Below, piece by piece: positions 6,463-12,295 of a stretch of DNA of 12,295 nucleotides. Source of the stretch: an uncultured Collinsella sp. (GTDB taxonomy: Bacteria > Actinomycetota > Coriobacteriia > Coriobacteriales > Coriobacteriaceae). The stretch lies in contig CATYJC010000049.1 of NCBI GenBank assembly GCA_958407555.1, positions 1-12,295 on the forward strand, in the 5' to 3' direction. Every line of letters begins with the position of its first letter. Position 1 is the first letter of the stretch. Position numbers and translations under genes: made by a program. Below the pieces are notes generated by a model that did not search any database, was not told the origin of the DNA, and saw only the letters and a program-made list of their open reading frames with translations.

Positions 6463-7323
6463 TTAGTGGCGCTTGCGGGTGGCCGTTGCCTTACGGACGG
6501 AGGTCTTCTTGGTCGGGGCCCTTTCCTCGGCCGGAACAGCGGGGGAGATCGGAGCCTTCTTGGCGGGCTCGGCCTTTGCCTTAGCCTTGGGAGCGGTCTT
6601 GACCTCTGCGGCCTTCGGAGCCGGCTCGCCCTTTACTGCGGGCTTGTCCTCGGCCTTAGCCTCTGCCTTGGGATCAGCAGCCTTGGTCGTGGTCTTTTTG
6701 GCCGTCGTCGTAGCGCGCTTGCGCGTGGTGGTCTTGGCGGCCGGCTTTGCCTCGACAGCTGCCTTGGCCTTGGGCTCGGAGGGTGCCTCCTCGACCTTGA
6801 CGGCGTACTTCGCGGCGGCCTTCGCGGTCGTCTTCGCGGTCGTCTTCGCGGCGGCCTTCGTCGTAGCAGCCTTGGTCGTCGTCGACTTCGTAGCCGTGGC
6901 CTTCTTGGCGGTCGTGGTCTTGGTTGCGGTCGTCTTCTTGGCTGCAGTCTTGGCCGGAGCCTTGGCGGCCGGCTTGGCCTCGGCAGTCTCGGCCTTTACC
7001 TCGGGGGTTGCCTCGGCCTCGGCGGCTTTCTTGGCAGCGGCGGTCGTGCGCTTGCGCGTGGTCGTTGCCTTGACGGTAGTCGTCTTTGCTGCGGCGGTCT
7101 TGGTGGCAGCGGCCTTGGTTGTCGTAGCCTTCTTGGCCGTCGTCTTGCGGGCCGTCGTCTTCTTGGCGGCAGGCTTCGCGGCGGGCTTAACTTCGGCCTC
7201 GGCCGCCGGCTTCTCCTCGGCCTTGGGCTCCTCAGCAGCAGCGGGCTCCTTAACGGGCGCCGCAGGCTCGGCCTCATCAGCAACCGGCTCCTCTATGGCC
7301 GTGGCAGCCTCCACAGCCGCCGG
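6463..7323 (-). repeat. Low-complexity Ala/Lys/Thr coding tract in glgA
   Basis: The region encodes residues 622-908 of GlgA. It is made of short degenerate repeats such as KTTAKK, KAATTK and AAAK. At 6808-6855 there are four near-identical 12-bp units (CTTCGCGGCGGC or CTTCGCGGTCGT on the plus strand), encoding KTTAKTTAKAAAK. Such tracts change length readily by slippage, so tail length may vary between strains. Confidence 0.8.
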
Positions 7324-9189
7324 CCTTTCAATCTCCGGGTGCATAAAGAAATACAGGTCCAGATACTTGTCGGCCGAGCGCGTCCAGCTAAAGTCCTGGC
7401 TCATGGCCTGCGTGACCAGCTGGTTCCAAGCGTCGCGGTTATCCCAGAACAGGCGCGCCGCGCGGAAGACCGCGTCGCCCATCTCGTCGCCATTAAAGTT
7501 GCTAAACGAGAAGCCCGTACCCTCGCCGGTAAACTCGTTATACGGGATCACGGTGTCCTTCAGGCCACCGGTCTCGCGTACGATAGGCAGGGTGCCGTAA
7601 CGCATGGCGATGATCTGCGACAGGCCGCAGGGCTCAAACTTCGAAGGCATCAGGAACATGTCGGCGGCGGCGTACATACGCTGCGACAGCGCCGGATCGA
7701 ATTCGATGCGCGCGGCCATGGTGCCAGGGTACTTGTCCTGGAAGTAGCGCAGGCCGTCCTCGTAGTCGCGGTCGCCGGTGCCCAGCACGGCCACCTGAAC
7801 GCCGCCGGACAGGATGCGGTCGAGCGCGTACATGACCAGGTCCATGCCCTTCTGGCGCGTCAGGCGAGTAACCATCACCATAAGCGGGCGGTCGTCGCGA
7901 ACCTCGAGGCCCAGCTCCTCCTGCAGCTTGGCCTTGCACACGGCCTTGCCGGAACGGTCGTCAACCGTGTAGTTGGCGGCAATGCGCTTGTCGGTCGCCG
8001 GGTCAAAGCCCGCAACGTCAATGCCGTTGAGGATGCCCTGCAGCGCGTACGAACGCTCGCGCAGCACGCCGTCCAGGCCCTCGCCAAACTCGGGCGTCTG
8101 GATCTCGCCCGCATAGGTGGGGCTCACCGTTGTGATGGCATCGGCATAGTGCAGCGCACCCAGCATGTAGTTGATGCTGCAGGCGTCGCAGCGCAGCTGC
8201 GTAGCTGCCGCCGGAATATGCGCCACACCCAGGATGTCCTCCATCACGGTGTCGCTAAACTGGCCCTGGAACGCCACGTTGTGGATCGAGAACACGGTCT
8301 TGACGCGGTCGTACAGCGGCAGGCCCTGGTAGAACTCGCGCAAGAACACGGGCGCCAGCGCCGTCTGCCAGTCGTTGCAGTGCAGGATGTCGCACTCAAA
8401 ACCCTCGGGCAGGTGCTGGAGGCTCTCGGTGATGGCTTTGGAGAAGAACGCGAAGCGCTCGCCGTCGTCAAAGAAGCCGTACGGATAATCGCGCGCAAAG
8501 TAGCGCTCGTTGTCCACGAACATATAGGTGACGCCGTCGCGCTCGAGTTTCTCAAGCCCGCAGTACTCGTTGCGCCAGCCAAGGCTCACGTAAAAGTCGG
8601 CAAAGTGCTCCATCTGCGCCTTGTACTCGTCCTTGATGGTGGCGTACTTGGGCACCATTACGATAACCTCGGCGCCGGCGCGCACGAGTGCTGCAGGCAG
8701 CGAGCCCGCCACGTCGCCCAGGCCACCGGTCTTAACAAACGGTGCGCACTCGGCCGAGGCAAACACGTTGCAGTGCAGGATGTCGCACTCAAAACCCTCG
8801 GGCAGGTGCTGGAGGCTCTCGGTGATGGCTTTGGAGAAGAACGCGAAGCGCTCGCCGTCGTCAAAGAAGCCGTACGGATAATCGCGCGCAAAGTAGCGCT
8901 CGTTGTCCACGAACATATAGGTGACGCCGTCGCGCTCGAGTTTCTCAAGCCCGCAGTACTCGTTGCGCCAGCCAAGGCTCACGTAAAAGTCGGCAAAGTG
9001 CTCCATCTGCGCCTTGTACTCGTCCTTGATGGTGGCGTACTTGGGCACCATTACGATAACCTCGGCGCCGGCGCGCACGAGTGCTGCAGGCAGCGAGCCC
9101 GCCACGTCGCCCAGGCCACCGGTCTTAACAAACGGTGCGCACTCGGCCGAGGCAAACACGATCTGCATCTTTTTGCTGGAATCTGCCAT
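6463..9189 (-). CDS. glgA: Glycogen synthase with internal in-frame duplication and H1-like C-terminal tail
   Basis: GT5 glycogen synthase: adds glucose from ADP-glucose to the growing alpha-1,4-glucan. It encodes 908 residues against about 480 for the family. Residues 1-10 begin the first strand. Residues 11-141 (VFASAECAPFVKTGGLGDV ... DILHCN) carry the ADP-glucose-binding KTGGLGD loop, and 142-272 repeat them exactly. The core then resumes with DWQTALAPVF, SIHNVAFQG, TTVSPTYAGEI, VTRLTRQKG (441-449), SKFEPCGLSQ (515-524) and ETGGLKDTV (539-547), and ends near 621. From 622 to 908 the tail is first Glu/Pro/Ala-rich, then Lys/Ala/Thr-rich with three TRKR motifs, strongly basic and resembling histone H1 or the tails of actinobacterial HU. 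Start: ATG at 9189 has GGGAGA at a proper distance; an ATG at 9201 has no such site. Whether the duplicated product is active is unclear: the second copy plus the rest makes a nearly complete enzyme, lacking only the first ten residues. Confidence 0.9.
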   Translation of the reverse strand: MADSSKKMQIVFASAECAPFVKTGGLGDVAGSLPAALVRAGAEVIVMVPKYATIKDEYKAQMEHFADFYVSLGWRNEYCGLEKLERDGVTYMFVDNERYFARDYPYGFFDDGERFAFFSKAITESLQHLPEGFECDILHCNVFASAECAPFVKTGGLGDVAGSLPAALVRAGAEVIVMVPKYATIKDEYKAQMEHFADFYVSLGWRNEYCGLEKLERDGVTYMFVDNERYFARDYPYGFFDDGERFAFFSKAITESLQHLPEGFECDILHCNDWQTALAPVFLREFYQGLPLYDRVKTVFSIHNVAFQGQFSDTVMEDILGVAHIPAAATQLRCDACSINYMLGALHYADAITTVSPTYAGEIQTPEFGEGLDGVLRERSYALQGILNGIDVAGFDPATDKRIAANYTVDDRSGKAVCKAKLQEELGLEVRDDRPLMVMVTRLTRQKGMDLVMYALDRILSGGVQVAVLGTGDRDYEDGLRYFQDKYPGTMAARIEFDPALSQRMYAAADMFLMPSKFEPCGLSQIIAMRYGTLPIVRETGGLKDTVIPYNEFTGEGTGFSFSNFNGDEMGDAVFRAARLFWDNRDAWNQLVTQAMSQDFSWTRSADKYLDLYFFMHPEIERPAAVEAATAIEEPVADEAEPAAPVKEPAAAEEPKAEEKPAAEAEVKPAAKPAAKKTTARKTTAKKATTTKAAATKTAAAKTTTVKATTTRKRTTAAAKKAAEAEATPEVKAETAEAKPAAKAPAKTAAKKTTATKTTTAKKATATKSTTTKAATTKAAAKTTAKTTAKAAAKYAVKVEEAPSEPKAKAAVEAKPAAKTTTRKRATTTAKKTTTKAADPKAEAKAEDKPAVKGEPAPKAAEVKTAPKAKAKAEPAKKAPISPAVPAEERAPTKKTSVRKATATRKRH
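8373..9160. repeat. Perfect 393-bp tandem duplication within glgA
   Basis: Bases 8373-8767 match 8766-9160 at an offset of 393 with no difference found on reading both copies through. The unit is 131 codons, so the frame is kept. The shared junction sequence is only CG (8766-8767), meaning the copies were joined with two bases of microhomology. The matching stops sharply on both sides (T at 8372 against A at 8765; T at 8768 against A at 9161). Confidence 0.97.
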
Positions 9190-9193
9190 ATTG

Positions 9194-9199
9194 TCTCCC
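9194..9199 (-). promoter_or_regulatory. Ribosome-binding site that decides the glgA start
   Basis: GGGAGA on the minus strand lies 4 bases ahead of the ATG at 9189. It overlaps the alternative ATG at 9201, which has only GAATTGCAAC before it. This favours the start MADSSKKMQIVF. Confidence 0.65.
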
Positions 9200-9212
9200 A
9201 TGTTGCAATTCG

Positions 9213-9248
9213 AGAATAGCCGCCTGGCGCTAACCGGGCGGCTATTCT
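9213..9248. other. Strong hairpin between glgD and glgA
   Basis: AGAATAGCCGCC (9213-9224) and GGCGGCTATTCT (9237-9248) pair perfectly over 12 bp, extendable by three more pairs (one G-U) to leave a 6-base loop. It fills much of the 90-bp gap between glgD and glgA. No U-run follows on the minus strand, so it is more likely an mRNA processing or stability element, or a partial attenuator setting the GlgA level, than a full terminator. Confidence 0.65.
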
Positions 9249-9279
9249 ACATGTTACGAGCGATGTTGCGGTGCCAACG

Positions 9280-10407
9280 TTAACGTACGATGGTGGTGTC
9301 GGAAGTTAACGGAGCCTTGCCCAGCACCAGGATGTTCTCGGGCGTGCCGCGAAGCTCGGTGTTGGTGGGAACCACGTTGTTCTTGTCCAGAATGGCGTTC
9401 TCAACGCGTGCGCCGCTCTTGATGACACAGCTCTGGTTGATGATCGAGTTGGTTACCGAGGCGCCCTCCTCGACCACGACGCCGCGTGACAGGATCGAAT
9501 TGCGCACGGTGCCCTTGATGATGCAACCGGCCGAGATGATCGAGTTGCACGCGTGGCTACCGGTCGCATAGCGCGAAGGCGGCACGTCGTGAGCCTTGGT
9601 CAGGATCGGGCGCTCGGGATCGAAGAGCTGGTCGGCCACGGTTTGGTCAAGCAGGTCCATGCTGCGGCGATACAGCGACTTCTCACTAAACACGCCCACG
9701 ACCTCGCCCTTGTACTCGTAGCTGCACACGTCGATGTTGCCAAAGTCGCCCTGGAGTGCCTCGAGCAGGTCCAGATAGTCGGCGGCCTGGTAGTGGTCGA
9801 TAATCTCGAGCAGCGTCTCGCGGTTGATGATGCAGCAGTCCATAGAGGCGTTGTCGCCGTACGCGACGCCAGCGCTCACGCCCTTCAGGCGACCGTTCTC
9901 GTTAATCTCGAGTTTGGTCTCGTCATCGACGTTGCGCGTGGCCTTGCAGTACACCACGGTCATCTGGGCACCGGAGTTCTCGTGCGCGTCGATGATGGTG
10001 TTGAGGTCCATGTTAAAGATGATGTTGGTGCCCATCATCACAACATAGGGCTTGTCCGAGCGCTGGAACAGCGTCTTGTTGGAGATGATGTCGCGCAGCA
10101 AGAAGCGCATGCCGCCCTTGGTGGTGCCATACGCGTTGCCGGGCACCATGAACAGGCCGCCCTTCTTGCGGTCCAGGCCCCAGTCCTTACCCGAGCCCAC
10201 GTGGTCGATCAGCGAGCGGTAGTTTCCCGGCATAACGACGCCGACGGTCTTGATGCCGGCATTCATCATGTTGGACAGCGGGAAGTCGATCAGGCGGTAG
10301 CGGCCCAAAAACGGGACGGACGCGATGGGGCGGTCCTTGAGCAGGACGCTGCCGTAGGTCGAAGAGTAGTTAGCGGTGATATAACCGATGGCCTTGCGAT
10401 TGATCAT
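9280..10407 (-). CDS. glgD: GlgD, non-catalytic partner of ADP-glucose pyrophosphorylase
   Basis: A 375-residue GlgC paralogue that in bacilli and clostridia pairs with GlgC to form a more active ADP-glucose pyrophosphorylase. It keeps the fold landmarks: VPFLGRYRLIDFPLSNMMNAGI near 31-52, HVGSGKDWGLDR near 69-80, and a C-terminal left-handed beta-helix with hexapeptide-like repeats from about 285 (GCIIKGTVRNSILSRGVVVEEGASV). It lacks the catalytic parts. There is no GGxGxRL loop: the N-terminus reads YITANYSSTYGSVL. The GDH site of GlgC is replaced by GTNIIFNMD, and FxEKP is missing. Start: the ATG at 10407 lies 4 bases after the glgC stop, with AAGGGGG upstream, and gives the family-like MINRKAIGYI; an in-frame ATG at 10446 would overlap glgC. 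Tight spacing implies coupled translation with glgC. Confidence 0.92.
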   Translation of the reverse strand: MINRKAIGYITANYSSTYGSVLLKDRPIASVPFLGRYRLIDFPLSNMMNAGIKTVGVVMPGNYRSLIDHVGSGKDWGLDRKKGGLFMVPGNAYGTTKGGMRFLLRDIISNKTLFQRSDKPYVVMMGTNIIFNMDLNTIIDAHENSGAQMTVVYCKATRNVDDETKLEINENGRLKGVSAGVAYGDNASMDCCIINRETLLEIIDHYQAADYLDLLEALQGDFGNIDVCSYEYKGEVVGVFSEKSLYRRSMDLLDQTVADQLFDPERPILTKAHDVPPSRYATGSHACNSIISAGCIIKGTVRNSILSRGVVVEEGASVTNSIINQSCVIKSGARVENAILDKNNVVPTNTELRGTPENILVLGKAPLTSDTTIVR

Positions 10408-10411
10408 CGGA

Positions 10412-11560
10412 TCATTCCCCCTTCCCGATAACGACGTCATTTCCAACGACGGCCGTATCCTTGGTGGTATCGACAGAGCCGAGCTTCACGCCCTCTTCGA
10501 CCGTGGAGTTCTCGCCCAAAATAGCGCGGCAGATGTGCGCGCCGCTCTTAACGTGCGCACCCGGCAGCAGCACGGAGTCCTCGACCACGGCGCGCTCCTC
10601 GATGATGACATCGGTCGAAAGGATCGAGTGGCGAGCGGTGCCGTAGATCTTGCAGCCGTTGGAGACCAGGCAGTCGTCCAGGCGGCCGTCCGGGCCAATG
10701 TAGTGCGGCGGACGCGTGGTGATGTTGGACATGATGGGGAAGTGCTTGTCGAACAGATCGAACTCGGGGTTGTTGCCCAGCAGGTCCATCGAGGTCTCGT
10801 GGAAGCTGGCGATGGTACCGACGTCCTTCCAAAAGCCGTGGAACTCGTAGCTGTACAGGCGCTTGCCCTCGCCGAGCAGCTTGGGGATGATATCCTTGCC
10901 AAAGTCGTGGCTCGAGCGCTGGTCCAGAGCGTCCTCCTCGAGCGCCTCGATCAGCACGTCTGCCGAGAAGATGTAGATGCCCATGGACGCGAGGTTCGAA
11001 TCGGGCTTATCGGGCTTCTCGGTGAACTTGGTGATGCGGCCGTCCTCGGGATCGGTGGTCAGGATGCCAAAGCGGCTGGCCTCCTCCCACGGCACGGGCA
11101 TAACGCTCACCGTGAGGTCGGCGTTGTTCTCAATGTGCGTCTTGAGCATCTTGCGGTAATCCATGCGATACAGATGGTCACCCGAAAGAATCAGGACGTA
11201 CTTGGGGTCGTTGGCCTTGATGTAGTCGAGGTTCTGCGTAATGGCGTCGGCCGTGCCCGCATACCAGGCGCCGCCGGTCTGCGTCTCGTACGGCGGCAGG
11301 ATCGACACGCCGCCGTCGCGGCTGTCCAGATCCCACGCCTCGCCGGACCCCACATAGGCATGCAGCAGGTAGGGACGGTACTGCGTCAGAACGCCCACCG
11401 TGTCGATGCCCGAGTTGGAGCAGTTGGACAGCGAAAAGTCGATAATGCGGAACTTGCCACCAAAGCTAACCGCCGGCTTAGCGATCTTTTGGGTGAGTGC
11501 CCCCAATCGGCTGCCCTGTCCTCCTGCGAGGAGCATCGCGATGCATTCTTTCTTACTCAT
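10412..11560 (-). CDS. glgC: Glucose-1-phosphate adenylyltransferase (ADP-glucose pyrophosphorylase)
   Basis: Makes ADP-glucose and pyrophosphate from ATP and glucose-1-phosphate, the committed step of glycogen synthesis. It is a 382-residue cytoplasmic protein, usual length for the Gram-positive form. The nucleotide-binding loop is LAGGQGSRLG (11-20). IIDFSLSNCSNSGI covers 39-52. The catalytic aspartate is Asp128 in SGDHLYRMDY. The glucose-1-phosphate site is FTEKP with Lys182. FWKDVGT lies at 243-249. The C-terminal beta-helix domain, used for oligomerisation and allostery, starts near 288. All key residues are present, in contrast to GlgD next to it. The ATG at 11560 is preceded by an excellent AGAAGGAGA site. 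It lies 108 bases after glgP, with a strong hairpin between. Confidence 0.95.
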   Translation of the reverse strand: MSKKECIAMLLAGGQGSRLGALTQKIAKPAVSFGGKFRIIDFSLSNCSNSGIDTVGVLTQYRPYLLHAYVGSGEAWDLDSRDGGVSILPPYETQTGGAWYAGTADAITQNLDYIKANDPKYVLILSGDHLYRMDYRKMLKTHIENNADLTVSVMPVPWEEASRFGILTTDPEDGRITKFTEKPDKPDSNLASMGIYIFSADVLIEALEEDALDQRSSHDFGKDIIPKLLGEGKRLYSYEFHGFWKDVGTIASFHETSMDLLGNNPEFDLFDKHFPIMSNITTRPPHYIGPDGRLDDCLVSNGCKIYGTARHSILSTDVIIEERAVVEDSVLLPGAHVKSGAHICRAILGENSTVEEGVKLGSVDTTKDTAVVGNDVVIGKGE

Positions 11561-11600
11561 CGATTTCTCCTTCTGTCATCGATGTTCCTAAACCCATTAG

Positions 11601-11631
11601 CGACGGGCGCGGCGCTCTGTCGCGCCCGTCG
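11601..11631. other. GC-rich hairpin between glgP and glgC
   Basis: CGACGGGCGCG (11601-11611) and CGCGCCCGTCG (11621-11631) pair perfectly over 11 bp with a 9-base loop. It lies 37 bases past the glgP stop. The minus strand continues CTAATGGGTTTAGG, with no U-run, so it is a poor terminator. It may instead fix the 3' end of glgP mRNA or damp read-through into glgC. Confidence 0.65.
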
Positions 11632-11668
11632 AGTAATGCCGTGCTGGCATAGGGGAGCTCGCGCGCCT

Positions 11669-12295
11669 TTACGCGTGCCAGATCTCGTCGCGGTACTCGC
11701 GAATGGTTCGGTCGCTCGAGAACCAGCCGCTCGAGGCGGTGTTGAGCAGAGCCTTGCGGTTCCAGGTCTCCTGGTCGCCATAGCTGCCGGTGAGCTTCTC
11801 CCATGCATCCACGTAGCTGCGGAAGTCTGCCATGACCAGGTCGGGGTCGTTGTTGTTCATGAGCTCGTTGTAGATGCTCTCAAAGTTGCCCGAAAGACCC
11901 GCGAAGGTGTTGTCCTTGAGCTCGTCCATCACGCGGCCCAGACGGTCGCGATCGTTGTTGAGCGTATCCCACGCAAAGTAGCTGTTCGATGCCCAGAGCT
12001 GCTCGACCTCGGGAGCGGTCAGGCCAAAGATGGCCTCGTTCTCGCGGCCGGCCAGGTCGGCGATCTCGATGTTGGCGCCGTCGAGGGTGCCCAGCGTAAT
12101 GGCGCCGTTCATCATGAGCTTCATGTTGGACGTGCCCGAGGCCTCCTTGCCGGCCGTGGAGATCTGCTCCGAAATCTCGGCGGCGGGGTAGATGAGCTGG
12201 GCGTTGCTCACGCGGAAGTTGGGGATAAAGCAGACCTTCATGACCTCGTTGACGCGCGGGTCGTTGTTGATGACGTCGGCCACGGAGTTAATGAG
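11669..12295 (-). CDS. glgP: Glycogen/maltodextrin phosphorylase, C-terminal part (5' end outside window)
   Basis: GT35 phosphorylase: releases glucose-1-phosphate from alpha-1,4-glucan with the help of pyridoxal phosphate. About 208 C-terminal residues of a protein that is normally about 750-830 are present, open to the window edge and ending with TAA at 11669. The strongly conserved region is visible: KVCFIPNFRVSNAQLIYPAA, then EISEQISTAGKEASGTSNMK, whose last Lys is the PLP-binding lysine, then NGAITLGTLDGANIEI. The C-terminal helices with YVDAWEKL and ending REYRDEIWHA are normal for the family. The GTG at 12283 is only an internal valine codon. It is the first glg gene seen in transcription order; the promoter of the block, if before glgP, is outside the window. 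Confidence 0.94.
   Translation of the reverse strand, partial: LINSVADVINNDPRVNEVMKVCFIPNFRVSNAQLIYPAAEISEQISTAGKEASGTSNMKLMMNGAITLGTLDGANIEIADLAGRENEAIFGLTAPEVEQLWASNSYFAWDTLNNDRDRLGRVMDELKDNTFAGLSGNFESIYNELMNNNDPDLVMADFRSYVDAWEKLTGSYGDQETWNRKALLNTASSGWFSSDRTIREYRDEIWHA

Noticed and set aside
6808..6855. Array of 12-bp units, considered as a CRISPR-like or regulatory repeat
   Set aside because: There are no spacers, and the units encode the Lys/Ala/Thr tail of GlgA in frame.
6466..9219. Very long open frame (over 900 codons) on the plus strand opposite glgA
   Set aside because: It is a mirror of GC-biased glgA codons. The Gly/Leu-rich translation resembles no family and it contains the same duplicated block. 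The minus-strand frame is clearly GT5 synthase.
9190..9279. Separate promoter for glgA in the gap after glgD
   Set aside because: TTGGCA and TAACAT are only 15 bases apart, which is a poor fit; the gap is better explained by the hairpin.
11553..11579. Eight-codon leader frame (MTEGEIDE) overlapping the glgC start, with TCATCGAT repeated at 11557-11564 and 11576-11583
   Set aside because: It has no ribosome-binding site of its own. The frame arises because the glgC Shine-Dalgarno site itself reads as Glu-Gly-Glu.

Overview
The window reads as chromosome of a high-GC Gram-positive gut anaerobe, most likely a coriobacterium such as Collinsella. That placement is inferred from base composition, gene content and gene order; no marker rRNA is present. 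Two convergent blocks face each other across a palindrome-rich gap.

Plus strand, 1-1960: the 3' part of fmt (methionyl-tRNA formyltransferase), overlapping by ATGA with rsmB (16S rRNA m5C methyltransferase). This is a common translation-related gene pair.

Gap 1961-2409: no gene. It holds three separate inverted-repeat elements. Two are homologous hairpins with arms AGTTGCGGTGAAAT, lying in opposite orientations. Between them sits a 132-bp element with 15-bp perfect ends. A relative of that 132-bp element, with different but again self-complementary ends, lies at 6241-6368.

Minus strand, 12295 down to 2410: a glycogen/maltodextrin block. In transcription order it is glgP (3' part only), glgC, glgD and glgA, then a 431-bp gap with a terminator, the second element and a promoter/operator candidate. 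After that come a large GH13-GH77 fusion enzyme and a small FmdB-type zinc-ribbon protein. GlgC with its non-catalytic partner GlgD makes ADP-glucose, GlgA polymerises it, and GlgP phosphorolyses the polymer. The GH13-GH77 protein would trim and rearrange alpha-glucans in the cytoplasm. No branching enzyme is seen here.

The most striking gene is glgA, which has two oddities. First, 393 bp (131 codons) of its N-terminal Rossmann region are duplicated in tandem, in frame and without a single mismatch. This is either a very recent event (perhaps reversible) or an assembly error. Second, after a complete GT5 core the protein runs on for about 287 residues of Ala/Lys/Thr-rich, histone-H1-like low-complexity sequence, which is not part of the usual enzyme.
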